Shown here piece by piece: positions 1-11,907 of a stretch of DNA of 64,000 bases; within the stretch, counting starts at the first letter, position 1, and each line of letters starts with the position of its first letter. A program made the translations under genes and the position numbers. Source of the stretch: Harmothoe impar (taxonomy: Eukaryota > Annelida > Polychaeta > Phyllodocida > Polynoidae); NCBI GenBank assembly GCA_947462335.1, contig OX381720.1:3107501-3171500 (forward strand), written 5' to 3'. The notes under the pieces were generated by a model. That model worked only from the letters and a program-made list of their open reading frames with translations, ran no database searches and was not told the DNA's origin.

Positions 1-445
1 TACAGTATATGTGTGCCTGTAACGGGTAAAATACAGCAATAAAGCGTTCAATTGAAATAAAGACAATTAACCAAGAAGAAACAGCCGGTGAAGTATAGAT
101 CATAAAAACAGTAAATTGACAAATATGAATCGAGGTAGAGAATGGGAACAATGTATATAATTCTTCTTGTCTTAACATGACAGACAATAATGATAAGTTG
201 TCTGCAATAGCTAGAGCCAGCAGCAGTACCATGAACACAGATGTCTTCATGAGGGAGCCGTAGGTAATAACAATGATAATGAGGCTGTTGAGCACCACCC
301 CAATGGTAAATAAAACAAAGGTGATAATTGTTTTTGATGATATCTGAGCATAATCAGACTCATCTGAGTTCACCATACAACTGGTTATGTTATCAAAGCA
401 TGAAGAATTACAATGCAGAGATTGGTTCCCCAGAATGCCCTCCAT
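1..445 (-). CDS. Class A 7TM receptor G0, 5' part (runs off the left edge)
   Basis: The open frame starts at the ATG at 445 and is still open at base 1, giving about 148 codons that cover the N-terminal ectodomain to the start of intracellular loop 2. The leader has Asn-Xaa-Ser/Thr glycosylation sites (NQS, NSS, NIT). TM1 carries a GVVLNSL motif, TM2 reads LALAIADN, and TM3 ends in SIERF, the E-R-F variant of DRY. It matches G1 (31675-32715) almost residue for residue; one visible change is Lys to Gln at PLQAH. No stop or frameshift was found in the visible part. The ligand is unknown. The form of TM7 in its relatives suggests a peptide-receptor-like family, which is inference. Confidence 0.9.
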   Translation of the reverse strand, partial: MEGILGNQSLHCNSSCFDNITSCMVNSDESDYAQISSKTIITFVLFTIGVVLNSLIIIVITYGSLMKTSVFMVLLLALAIADNLSLLSVMLRQEELYTLFPFSTSIHICQFTVFMIYTSPAVSSWLIVFISIERFIAVFYPLQAHIYC

Positions 446-1837
446 ACTGATATGACCTTCCTGGCAAAATACAACAATAGGAAACAACTGCAGCTCAGTT
501 TGGAGTATCAAACATTATTGATCGTAATTATCCTTTGTGTAATAACTGAACTTGCAGCTAGAAGACCACCAAGTTGCCAGCGGCACACCACAATGCTTAA
601 TACAGCAGGACAGAGCCATGCGGAGGACTAGGGTATCAGTAAGCCTACCTGACTACAAGCTAGAGTACTGTAAAATGTATTAGGAACCCCTCTACCCATG
701 AGGTGGGAAACAATGAAGTCTATAGGATTTGTCCTGTCCGACCTATCATCAATCGTCAGGATGTGAAATAGATCTTACAGAGTTAATAAAACATTGTGTG
801 GTAAACATATTTCATTTTGGCCTGAATATATATTTGCAGATTTTAGAATTGGCTAAAATATGTACAGGGCCACAAAGATTTATCCAATCTGTGTAAAACA
901 ATTACAATATTCTAAAATCCACCAATTCAAATCAATGCAAAATTGTACTTTTTAGCAAATGCACAAATATTCATACACGTGAAAATATCTACATTCATAG
1001 TACTGAGGAGCGCCATGTACCATGTAGTCCTGTTCAATGCTGTGGTCAAGATGATCCTGCAATAACCACAACTTTAAATTAATGAGTATTGACTATGGCT
1101 TCATGTTTGTGTGTATCACATAAATTATAAACTTTCTCAGCTCTGTTTGAGTTACAAAGTTATAAAATGCTGAATATTGAATATACGCTGCCCAGGCCAA
1201 TTCCATCTCATGACATTTATGCTACTGGCCGCAAATAATGAATTTGTTCCTGGAGGTCTAGGTAGAGGGGGTAAGAAATAGCTCTTGTGTACTAAAACTA
1301 GGTGCAAGGTCTCACATAATGCTAGCCTTGTTTCAAAGCCAGGGTAAGTAAGTTCTCCACATGAACAACCAGTTGCTTAAATGGTAAGGCATTCATGAAG
1401 TAATCTTTATTTAGAATTCCAATTTTATAAAAACACTCTTCTTTTTGTCACACGGCCATGTAGTAAGTTCACTGCAAGATTTAAGCAAATCTAAGCAAAG
1501 TGAAGCATAAATTTGTTTAATGATGGACGTTCCAGTACCTTTAAGTAACTTTAATTTGTTTTTCAAATTAAAGTTGCTTTAACTTTGCTTCAAGCTGCTA
1601 GGAAATCAGCCGTTAATCAATTTTACCCTTTGCTTAAAGTTGCTCAAATTGAATGTTACAGGCAGTGGCTAAAAACTGTTGTGTGTATTGTGTTTTATCT
1701 ACGGTGACTGTTGCTTCCCCCGTTGCATATATTTTCAGCATTCAAGACAATTATCTTTTTCTACAGGACTGATAAAGATGGATGGAATTCTGTTACTTTC
1801 TGCATCATGCAGTTTCGAGCCATGTAAATCATCCATC
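446..1837. other. Spacer between receptors G0 and A1
   Basis: No coding region is supported. The short frames here are not retained in the homologous spacer of unit 2 (32716-34024), which aligns along its length with small indels. It holds a 12-bp hairpin at 1547-1575. As the upstream side of G0 it probably includes that gene's promoter, but no clear core motif was recognised. Confidence 0.7.
1547..1575. repeat. Short perfect hairpin in an A-rich block
   Basis: Arms AACTTTAATTTG and CAAATTAAAGTT (12 bp each) surround a T5 loop. The unit 2 copy near 33828 is slightly degraded (TTTAAATTG). It may be the core of an old MITE. Confidence 0.6.
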
Positions 1838-2869
1838 TTAAAGAACAGTTTGCTCAACAGTTGTACATCTCCTCTGGGATTGCCTCGCTGTGTTGTGTCT
1901 TTTACGACACGGTAGAAGTCGAACCAAAGTCCTCCTGAAGACTGTCCCAGTCAGGCAGTACAAAATAAAGTTTATACTGTGATTTAGTTTATCCATACTG
2001 TAGGCAAATATAAAATAACTACTGTCAATCTTGATGAAATCTGTTCCAGTAAATGTGCACAGCAATTGTACTGCAATAAATAGGAATCCAGGCAGAGTGG
2101 TTATGAGGAAGGCTGTGCACACAATGATCATTGATAATGTCAAGTTCATCATTTTATCATCTTTCGATATTTGATTATTGTTTCTGAACCTTTGTTGAGT
2201 ATATATCTTTTTAATGATTAGTACATTTAATACAAATATGGTACAGAATGGTATAGCACCATACAAGCAACTAAATGTGAGTCCATAGAGCATCCCAAAT
2301 AAGGAGTTTGATCCAAATGGATAACACAAATTCTGCCCACCCAATGTGCTGATAAAAGAAGTGAATAGGGAGGGTAGTGCGGCAATAGTCATCACAACTG
2401 TCATTATTGAAATGGCACCACATGAATTCCTTACTGTGACATATAAGTGTGCCTTTAGTGGAACAAATATACATATGATCCGTTCAACTGATATGAAAAC
2501 AATTAGCCAAGAAGATACATTTCCTGCGATCATGAATATAATAGTTATTATACGACAGAGCCACAGTGAATATGACAAAGGAAGTAGGGGATATACTGCA
2601 TCATCCATGAGAGTAGCAGACCACAATGATAAATTATCTGTAACAGCAAGTGCTAGTAGCAGGATCATGAAGACAGAATTCCTCAGGAGGTGACCATGCA
2701 CTATCACAATGATAACAAGACAGTTCAGGACAGTTCCAATGCCACATATAACAATGGTTGTAAATAGAGAAATCTTCCATTCTGGCTCATCTCCAATATT
2801 TGAATGGTTTCCACTGATATTACAGCAAGAACCATTATGTGACAAAGCTGCTCCTTCTCTGGTATCCAT
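1838..2869 (-). CDS. Class A (rhodopsin-like) 7TM receptor A1, intronless
   Basis: A 343-residue, single-exon receptor from the ATG at 2869. N-glycosylation sites lie near residues 12, 17 and 21. TM1 is about 34-57 (GTVLNC), TM2 about 65-84 (LALAVTDN), and TM3 runs from Cys105 to ERI at 129-131. TM4 is about 150-170, and ECL2 Cys182 would pair with Cys105. TM5 is about 191-220, TM6 about 242-268 with TTLP, and TM7 has NHSINFILY at 296-304 followed by helix 8 (FRRTLVRLL). It ends TVEQTVL, a [ST]-x-L class I PDZ-ligand form. The N-S-x-N-F-x-L-Y form of TM7 is typical of invertebrate peptide receptors; the ligand is unknown. A2 is the 32-kb partner, with 17 differences by eye, 11 of them in the first 42 residues. 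Confidence 0.95.
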   Translation of the reverse strand: MDTREGAALSHNGSCCNISGNHSNIGDEPEWKISLFTTIVICGIGTVLNCLVIIVIVHGHLLRNSVFMILLLALAVTDNLSLWSATLMDDAVYPLLPLSYSLWLCRIITIIFMIAGNVSSWLIVFISVERIICIFVPLKAHLYVTVRNSCGAISIMTVVMTIAALPSLFTSFISTLGGQNLCYPFGSNSLFGMLYGLTFSCLYGAIPFCTIFVLNVLIIKKIYTQQRFRNNNQISKDDKMMNLTLSMIIVCTAFLITTLPGFLFIAVQLLCTFTGTDFIKIDSSYFIFAYSMDKLNHSINFILYCLTGTVFRRTLVRLLPCRKRHNTARQSQRRCTTVEQTVL

Positions 2870-4632
2870 CTCATGGACCTCAAATATTCCGGCACTGCAG
2901 AAAAATACCAGAGCTTTGGTTCAGCGGTATATATTCGGAAAGTTGATTGTGGATATCCTATATGTAGTGACTATATCAGCTGGCCTAATTCAGTTCTATC
3001 GTATAAATGAATTCTCGCTGGAAAGAGAAGCCATAACCTCTCCCCACAGTCCTTTATAAAGCAGGACAGTCATACTGAGCAGTCAGGCTACTGCACTTGT
3101 CCCACATGCCATTCAGGAACAGAATGGCACTTGTAAACATCACTATGACCTTAAACTTGAACTTGCTGGGTTTAAGCAATTCCTGCTTTTGCTTGCAACC
3201 AGCCAACAGGAACCAGAACTGGAACCAGATAGTATGATGGGAGAACTCTAGTTCCTGTTGGCGGGTCCCAAGGTACAAGCAGAGATTGCTCAAACCTAGC
3301 AAAGTTCAAGATTATAGATGCAGTTACCAGAGCCTTCCTGTAGAAGAGTATATGGGGATGGAAGTACCTGTGTACCAGCAGGCCTACATAATGTATTAGA
3401 GACCTCTCTCCTTACATGGAGAAATCACTGAAGTCTGCAAGAACTGTCCTGTTAGAGCTATTTTGTTTCAAACATGAGACACACTTAGCTTACAGAGGTC
3501 ATAAAACATTGTGTACGGAGCTGCAGTGTGTGCCGTATCGTCCGCTCAATGCTGGGCTTAGAGTTAAAGGATCCTACAACATCTACAACCTCAAATTAAT
3601 GAATATGCACCACAATAACATTTCTCTGCATCTTATATTGATTAATTAGTGTTGGCCCAGCTCAGTTACACAGATGAGGATGTGCCCATGCATATTGCCC
3701 ATATCCCACCAAAACAAATCCCACATAATCTTAAAACAATATTCCTTCTAAAATGTTAAAATACACTAAATAACAACATCCTGTATAGTATGCCATAATC
3801 TGGATAGCGTTGAGATTATCTGGGATATGTAAATTAAATGATACCGTATTTGCTTCTGTCCATATTCCACGTGAGGTAGCTACTATTTCAATATTTCAAT
3901 ATGAGATAGGCTCATACTCAATGATCATAGATCTAGATTTAACGATTTAGTGACAAACACTATTTCCTGAATCATGGCTAAGTCCATGGTAGTCTTGAGA
4001 AAAACTATCATATGAAGTTTGCATTCCAAAGACTGGTGTAGCAAATGCTAAAGTAGAAGTCAAGCTTAAGTCCCAAATTCAGTTTGAGTTTATAATTGTG
4101 TTTATTGGCACAAAGTGATTTTCAAAACACAATTACAGTTCAAACAGAGAATTATATATAAATGTTCCCTGGTCGTGGTATTACAATATATAATTTATAT
4201 ACAACAGGATTTATTTTGTCAAATGTTAATAGTTCAGATATCGGATATATGCAATCAGAGTAATGCTCTATACAAACACAGTTATGAGAAGCTTTCAAAT
4301 GTACCCTAGAGCATGCAAATAGATGAGGTTCTTTGCACAAGCAGTGTTTTGAATCTGAGTTTGCCCTAAGATGAACTGAGGAGGGAGCTTTGCAACCCTC
4401 CCTGTATATGTCCAGCGGCGATGAGGTGCTCCTACCATATGGTGCGTGAACCACACACACCGCTAACCAGTGCAGCAACACATCACCAAGGTACTTCTAC
4501 CTGATAGCAGCATGTCCAATCCGCGAATGGCAGCACTGAGTAATACATGTACATGGTGCCCCTACACTAGTTATCCAGGACTGTTAAGTGTTATCCAGGA
4601 CTGTTGTACCATATAGGTTTATATCCTGGAGT
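2870..4632. other. Spacer between receptor A1 and the 3' end of the channel gene
   Basis: No gene is supported. About 3090-3395 differs wholly from unit 2, which has a foldback element at this place (35298-35525). The stretch at about 4310-4560 is related to 37130-37410 in unit 2, and its frames are not conserved. A 16-base motif (GTTATCCAGGACTGTT) occurs twice at about 4570-4606. Confidence 0.6.
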
Positions 4633-4879
4633 TTAAGGTACTTTCCCCATTTTCTGCCAGTTGCAGTGAAGTCGAAAAAAGTTGATGATAATAACGTCAA
4701 GGAACTCGAAGATTGTGATGAGTGAAGCCCCAATGAACAGTCCTATGGAACCTCCAATATCGCCTGGAAAATCAAATGGAAGAAAGGAGCTAAATATCAA
4801 GCTATAGTATAGGAAATTGTGCCAAAGTGTATTAAAATAATAATGGCACTTATCACATGTTAATAATAGTGGGACTCTT

Positions 4880-5220
4880 TTTATAACCATTTTTTGATGT
4901 TTTGTTGGAGAGACTTGAGGAGATCTCATTTTTTAACAAATGGAGGGGGGTGAAATTTTGCACAAACCCTTTTCACCCCTCTACAGGGGTAGAAAATTGC
5001 ATAGGTTCATGCACCTTTGTTGTATAGTAATGTGCAGGCTTTTTCGCTCAGAACATGTAAAATTCTTTTGCCCATCCCTAAGAGGGGTTGAAATCTTTTA
5101 CCCCCTAGTCAAGGGGTTGAAACAGTTTGCCCTTTCAAATCTACCACCCCCTGTTGTTAAAAGATGAGCGCTCCCTTAGAAGGTTGAAATTAAAAAAATA
5201 GATTAACATCAAAAAGCTTT
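4880..5220. repeat. Unit 1-specific insertion in the last introns of the channel gene
   Basis: Unit 2 runs from 'gggactattcataatt' straight to 'ggccctagccgtgcc' (about 37740-37775), whereas unit 1 has about 330 extra bases here, with C- and G-run-rich text. A related phrase (CCTGTTGTTAAAAGATGA) recurs near 11055 and 43577, so this is a dispersed repeat. Ends and class were not determined. Confidence 0.5.
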
Positions 5221-6573
5221 GGAGGTCAGCTACTCATAATCCGAATATTGGCTCTAGCTGTGCCTCATCGTCAGATTTATTCTCAGATTTTCTCTTTGTG
5301 CAAAATATATGCAGACATGTGTGGTCCGTCTTAATATAGTGGTCAATTCTTAATTCAATAGAGTAAGGCATTACAGTAAAATCTGATATAGCCATATTAA
5401 TATAGTGGTGTATCCTAAATCATACATACTCCACAGAGAGGTTAGGTCATATGCCACTTGCTGCTCAATCTCCTGGTAACTCAACTCCTTCATGAAGATG
5501 TCCACCGACAGGAAGTTGTCTCTGTACACAACGTAAACATTGTCATTATAACAGTCACAGGAAAGCTGTTGTTGAAATGTCACAATAATGACCATACTTT
5601 ACATAACTGGGACGATACAGTGGGTTTTGGTAGTTCACATCAGCGTAGGTGTAGGGGTGCAATGTGAAATCTACCATCAAAAATCGTCGATGTGCAGGTA
5701 TGCTTATTCAAGCCATTACAGTAGCTCTGGGCACTGTTATGCATGTGAACCACTCCTGACACGTTAAACATATCTCATTTTGCACTGTACATATTCTTGT
5801 AAATATTCTTGTATGGTTATACATTTACCATAATTATATACTAATATCCCTGAATTCAAATACACACAAAATTGTACTCTTTTGCAAACCCGCAGAAATT
5901 TATACATGCCAAAATATCTGTATTTACGGAATTGACTCACTCAAAGAAGAGGCTATTGAGGCGGTTTTCATCCATAAAGTCCTTGAGGTTGTTGTAAAGG
6001 TCATCAAAGTGCATGAAGAACTTTGTATCCAGCTCCCCGATACTGCCACCGATATCCACCCATGCAGACCACACTCTGAACAACTAGGGTAAACATAATT
6101 CATTTATGTAGATCATCGTCATAAAGCTAATTGGATAAACTTATTTATTTCTCCCTTCAATATTTACTGATCAATTCAAGAAAACTTTTCAATAAAAATC
6201 TGTTAAAAAGTACTGGGCTGTAGTGATTGTTATTCTGATTACTATTTTAGATGATTTTTGAACTAGCTATTTGACACAAAATATTGGCAGTGAATTTTAC
6301 TTCTCTACAAGCTTTTAAAAATACTTTTTACAAAACTAACTATCCTGCTTAACACTTTTAAAATGGCCTCTTGAATAAAGGCAATATTTGCTGCTAGGAT
6401 ATGCCAACAGAGCATGGGTAAGTTACTTTGAGAGGGTTTACAGTAAGAGCCAATATTTCATCCGCCAAGACCAAATTCTGAAGAGAGGACAACAACCAGG
6501 ACATAATTGAATTCAGCATCTAAAGGCATCCACATTCTGGATTTAGTTGCATCGAACTGATACAATGACATAC

Positions 6574-8284
6574 CTGACTAATCTCCTCCATTTTCTCCTC
6601 AGGGACAGTGGTTGGGAAGTCAGCGTTCATATATTCATACAATAATGTGACATTTATCTTTATATTTGCCTTGGATATGCCAGACATGTAAGACAATGTC
6701 CTAAGGAGTAGCTCCAATGCAGTAGCATTCTGCTCTGCTTCTCTCACATCCTCATGAACCGCTTAGTAAAATTTCTTCAGAGTTGATTCTTCTAACATGT
6801 TTGCCCATAGTTTCTGGGTCGATGTCTTGTAGCGTTTGAGAAATACATTAAGATCATGACCCCTGATTCTCACTTCATTGAACTTAGACTTTAGAGCACT
6901 TTGAGCCTCAGTGACAGCATCAGAGAATATAAACTCTGCCACAGCAGTTTTGTTAATCAGGCCATTCATATACATCTCTGTACGTTTATTCAGCACTATC
7001 ATAAGCTGCCAAGAGTTCTTGAGTTTACCCAGAAAGCCAAGTTCTTCATTGAGACCCATTTGAAGTTGCTCATAGTCCTCTATCATGGTCCGATTGGCAA
7101 GGTCAAAGTTAGCGATGACCTTGTCTGCCGCCTTCCCTGTCTCTAGCACAACTCGGTCCCGGACTAGGAAACGGTAGTAATTGTATCTACGTGCTGCTGA
7201 CTCCATTCTGAGGCCTGTTGACTTAATATCATTGATGATCTCGCTGATATTGGCTGGTTGACCTTGACCCTCATTCAACTGCTGCAGGAGGTTGCGCAGC
7301 ATTGCGTTTTCCTCACAGAACGCCTCCATTCGAACTTTGAAGCTATTAATGTACTCCTCAGTGCGTGGTTCTATTTTGATAACATCTGCAGAAACCCATG
7401 TCATGTCATAACGGCGGCCAGGAGATGCTAAGTATGTTAGGATGACCTTGACATTGATGAATCCATCTTCCACTAGTGTGATGTTGCTGCGGGCACGCAT
7501 ACAAAGGGTGTCCTTGGCATGCAGATCCTTGTCAGCTGCCAAGTACAGGGTGTGCCGCAGGGAAGCCTCTTCGGGCTGGGTGTTACTTATGGCATCAGCG
7601 GCGTAGTTAACGTATGCAACAAGTTCCTGGTAACCAACTGTTACTAAGGACAACGTCCGCTCATCAATGACCTCCCAGCCTCGCATAAAGTCATTGTGCA
7701 CAATGTACTTAACCTATGATACAAGAGGGTTAACTGTTAGTAGATTTCAATGTTTCTAAACTGTCTACTGATTTGGAAGTTCTCAAGAATTCTAAGGAAT
7801 CCTCAATATTAGCGTGGGGGGGAATATATACTTCTCAATCTGCCACCTCGTCAGTCATCAGAATAACACAGTGGTTCCCAAGGGGTGAGTGTATACATAG
7901 GGCTAGCCAATAATTATCAACACCCAAGTAAGTGGGCTTTATATTGTCTATCTATTAAAACACACCATTTTGAAACTTATTCTCATCTACCTCTTATACA
8001 TTGATGATACCATAGGTGATATTCTCTAATGACCATAGTATATTTGTTAGGCTTACCTTCTCCACACCCCACCTCCTGTGGAACCTGGTCCTCTTGTGGA
8101 GCTGGTTGAGGTAGTTGATGAGGTCTGTCTGTATGAGGTTCAGGTTCGTGGTCAGGTCGTCTAGCAGAGCGTCCACCTCCCATGTGGTCGTGTTCAGGGC
8201 CGAGATGAGGCGCACATTACGCGTCAGTTCTAAGTCATCCACTCTCTGAAACACTTCCCGGGCTGCCAGGAAGCGCTCCTGTAG
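6574..8284 (-). other. Exons 9-10 of the channel: about 456-residue ectodomain insertion
   Basis: Exon 9 (8284-8057, 76 codons) and exon 10 (7713-6574, 380 codons, the largest exon of the gene) are both phase 0-0. They read as mostly helical, charged sequence without cysteine clusters. Asn-Xaa-Ser/Thr sites include NTTT, NKTA, NATA and NVTL, in keeping with an extracellular position. They sit between the CPxxC palm motif of exon 8 and the pre-TM2 segment of exons 11-12. In ASIC-type channels this interval is roughly 90-100 residues, and here it is about 570. The same exons are open throughout in copy 2 (39135-41030), so the insert is a conserved part of the protein. I do not recognise the domain. 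Confidence 0.85.
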
Positions 8285-9504
8285 CTGTGCAAAGTGAAGA
8301 TAAGTTTAAGTCTCACCAAATTGATACAGGCTTAAAATGTATGACCGGCTGATGTACATGCCTAGGTGACATATATGGCATATACATAGTGTATATGGAT
8401 ATAAATGTGATAATCTTCTACCATCAAATCATAGCAATTAGTAAAGCTTGCCTTTTTATGCATTGAATTTTTAATCTCTTTACCATATCTGACCAGCAGG
8501 TGACATATATGACCAGGTGATGTATATGACCAGCTACAAAACCTCTGCTAAATGAGAGTGACAATTGTATTTCTTTCATGCACATTGCACCTCCATATCC
8601 TGTCCCCTGGCAGTAATTTTAGGTTTTTAGTTCTCAGGTCATGGATAGAGGCATAGGAACCACTTACCATGATTCTCACTATAAGCCTAATTCTCCTATA
8701 ACCTGGACCTAGAATTTAAGACAATAGTATAAGCTGCACAGGGGGTCTGATTATGGTAATTTTAGTGCTGTACAAAATCCTTATATAAGCTGCACCTAGA
8801 CTTTGTACAAATCCTATAAGCCTAACTGTGGTTCTGACAAGCCACGGATTCTATGCAAGAATGTACAGTACCTGGTTGGTGATGTTAGCATTACGTTTGT
8901 AAGTCTCAGTGTCGTGGATGGAGGTGGAGGCGTAGGAGATGGTGGGGTCAAACAGCAGTCGGGAGCAGGCGATGGGGCAGTCACAGCGCTCCACTCCGTC
9001 AGGCAGCGGGCGGTAGAACTCATTAGCTGTAAGGGACAGGCAGAGAATGATAACCTATAATAGAAACCTGTTCATATATTTTATTGAATAAAATCTTTTT
9101 GTGGGTCACCCACAGTATCTAATTTCTGAAGATCATGAAATAAAATGCCCTAAATTCTCGCACATAAATGGAACCCTCGTATGAGCAGCGCCCCTTATAT
9201 TTTAAAGCGAAATCTGGTTTGATCATAGCTATTTTAGTACTGTAGTACCTATAATTTTAAAAACCCTCATATGGGCCACAGGCTATAACAATATGCATGC
9301 TTAGTGTCAAATAGAAGCTGGTTCTGATTGGCATACAGGCCACGGCTTATACTTTGGACTTGACATTATTACATAATTTACATAGATACTGACCTATTTG
9401 TGGCACGGTGCAGTTCTGGTACTGCTGTAAGGTGCACACAGGGGGCGCCTCCTGTCCTGTAACACAGCACCACATAGACAGCAGCAATTTACAAGTTGTT
9501 AATT

Positions 9505-9725
9505 GTAGAGTCAGTCCGCCTAGTTGATACAGGTTCAAAGAACGGCTGACATCTATGACTGACATTTATGACTATGTCACCCCTTGTGGTGGCATACGCC
9601 TTCAGAAAAGCATGCCTCCTTTATAGTGCAAAAAGTATTAGGAGTGATCCAAGCTAACTGGTCATAGATGTCAGCCAGTCATAGATTTCGAACCTGTATC
9701 CATTGGGTGAGACTGAATCTACAGT
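9505..9725. repeat. Imperfect inverted repeat (MITE-like) in a channel intron
   Basis: The left arm near 9505-9560 (GATACAGGTTC, CTGACATCTATGAC) recurs in reverse complement at about 9655-9725 (GTCATAGATGTCAG, GAACCTGTATC). A related solitary arm is seen in unit 2 near 40690-40775. It is a probable non-autonomous DNA transposon; ends were not fixed. Confidence 0.5.
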
Positions 9726-9929
9726 GTAAACTTTATTTGGGTAATTTTACATCAGAGTCGTGGTGTAATCTTTAACAAATATTGTATTGATCATCTACAA
9801 ATTAAGACACCATGTTTTTCTCTTTATTGGCTGATGTTTCTGATATTTACCCTTTAAGTGTTGCAAAATGGTTAAATTCACCACGGCCTTTCTAGTCATA
9901 TTGCCAACCCTGGGTGTATAAATGTCAGG

Positions 9930-10385
9930 CGCAGAATCAGAATCTGTACAATTCCGGAATTGCCCCTGTACAATTCCAGAACTGCGCAGGGCAATTCCGG
10001 AATTGCACCATAGTAAGATTGCACAGTTTCAGAATTTCTACCTGTTTTTATTATAGCTAGAGATATAGAATATAACTATATATTTTAGTGATGTTTGAGG
10101 ATGCTGTACTGCATCTTGGAGGTGTGAAAACAGTCAGGGAGAACCCACATGCATCTCACACCTGTGTGTAGCTGTGAATAAGGTGTGGCAGAAATGCCTC
10201 TGCTTTGATAAAACACTGGAGGTTTGGCCATCTGGGCCCCAAATGATAAAAAATAATGTCCTTGCAGGTGCATTTCTTGCCATACATTTCTGTTTGAGGG
10301 GAATACTGATATATTTTATACTATATTTCGTAATCATGTAGGAGTTCCGATATTGCGCAAATTCCGATATTGCGCGTGACATAAA
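9930..10385. repeat. Candidate MITE with GCGC-rich ends in a channel intron, unit 1 only
   Basis: The left end (GCGCAGAATCAGAATCTG) and the reverse complement of the right end (GCGCAATATCGGAATTTG) match at 14 of 18 bases. Inside, CAATTCCGGAATTGC palindromes repeat at 9951-10006. No equivalent was found in the unit 2 intron. Class uncertain. Confidence 0.4.
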
Positions 10386-10783
10386 CACTCCCGTAAACTA
10401 ATGCACCCACTACACTCCCTATAGCTTTGACCTGAACTATGTGCCCCATGCTAAAAGATATCTGTCACTATCATTTTTACATGAGTTTACAGACTGACAG
10501 CACCCATTTACAAAATCTAAAATCACTTCTGACTTTTCTTTTAATTTATTTCATTTCTCAAATCACATTATGGCCCTCTTGTGCCACCGTACGTACCATG
10601 AATGTCGACGCTGTTCATGTAGAAGTCCCTACAGCCGCACTCCTTCTGCAGGAAGTTGGTCTTGCACTCCTCAACACAGGCCGGCACTGAGTAGTCTCGG
10701 AAGTACTGTAGCTGTACAGTGTCATTACACTTACCCTGAGGGGGGTGCAAGTTCTTAACCTATGGGGGGGAAACAGATGGTTT

Positions 10784-10990
10784 TATCCCTTTAACACTTT
10801 AAAGACAGCATGTCACTAAAATATGACATTTGTTGCCATGATCCACTATTGTAGCCCTGGCGAGTATCTTGTCAGTGCTGCATTGGTGCTTCATGGTGAC
10901 CCTTTGGGAAATACAGCATAATGCTTGTATGCTTGAGTTACTTGCCAGGGCTGCATTCATGCATCATAGGACAAAAACATGTTATTGTTT
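10784..10990. repeat. Member of a CCCTTTAAGGA-type MITE family (in a channel intron)
   Basis: The stretch from TTTAAAGACAGCATG onward, with phrases GGCGAGTATCTTGTC and GCTGCATTGGTGC, is the same family as the reverse complement of 22204-22399. It also exists at the same intron position in unit 2 (about 43285-43480), so it was inserted before the 32-kb duplication. Confidence 0.6.
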
Positions 10991-11907
10991 TTAGGCACTT
11001 TTCCAACAATTGCGGGGGGGGGGGATATTTCGACCCCTTGACCAAAAACATGTAACCCTGTTACTGTTAAAAGATGATCTCTCCCTAACTACGAAACAGG
11101 GGTAAGTATACCACCTGCCATACCTGATACCTGTGTCAGTCATGTGGTTTTATATGTGCCAAAAGGCGATCGGAACTGATCACAATACACTGTCAGCCAG
11201 ACGCTCTCAAGAGGGAAGCCAGTGCTGTATTCAAGCATCGAGCCAACTCTACTGAATTCATTCACTTCTAAAGTGTTGGCATGCTGTATCTATTCCGTGC
11301 TGATGAGTCACTGTTTGGCACTGCATTGGTGCTAGATCAAGGCCAAATAGAATAAAATCTAACAGCACTCAACGCCACTTTGAAGCCCTCCCTTTTGTCT
11401 GAACCGTTTTTAGTACTCTCCGATGAATCCTACAACCTCCTCCTTCTCGGCCCCACTCATCGATTTGGGTACCATGTAGTATGTCACAAAATATTGTATA
11501 ACACTGTCTCTGATGTATTTCACAAGTGGGGCTGGGGCTGTATCCCTTGAAGGCTGAGTGGGATGTGGCCCAGCTCCAACAAGTGAAATATGTCTGAAGT
11601 GGTGTCAATATAGTTGGCATTTGTGAATATATAATTTGATTTGAAGCCATTTGATGAAGGAAAGCCAACTTATCCTTAGCCCATTGAATATGCCCGCATT
11701 GTATTCACCTGAGGTATGTGCTTACCTCAGTGATCTGGATGCCGACGTAGGCGTGGCTGCCGGGTGGTATAGCTTGACCCAGGTCACGCACGGATGGCAC
11801 CTCAGTGTTCTCATGGATCAGGAGCTTAATGCCTGCTCCCGGGTTAGGTCCAAGCATGTACTCATATTGCTCTATGTTCAACAACAGCCGCAACCCTCGG
11901 TCAGCTC

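Noticed and set aside
2346..2693. 115-codon plus-strand frame opposite receptor A1 (also at 34533)
   Set aside because: Conserved only because it is antisense to the receptor; it has no features of its own.
4310..4560. Possible gene 3' of the channel (109-codon frame; related text at 37117-37413)
   Set aside because: Frames are not conserved between units (98 and 84 codons in other phases), so it is treated as related non-coding sequence.
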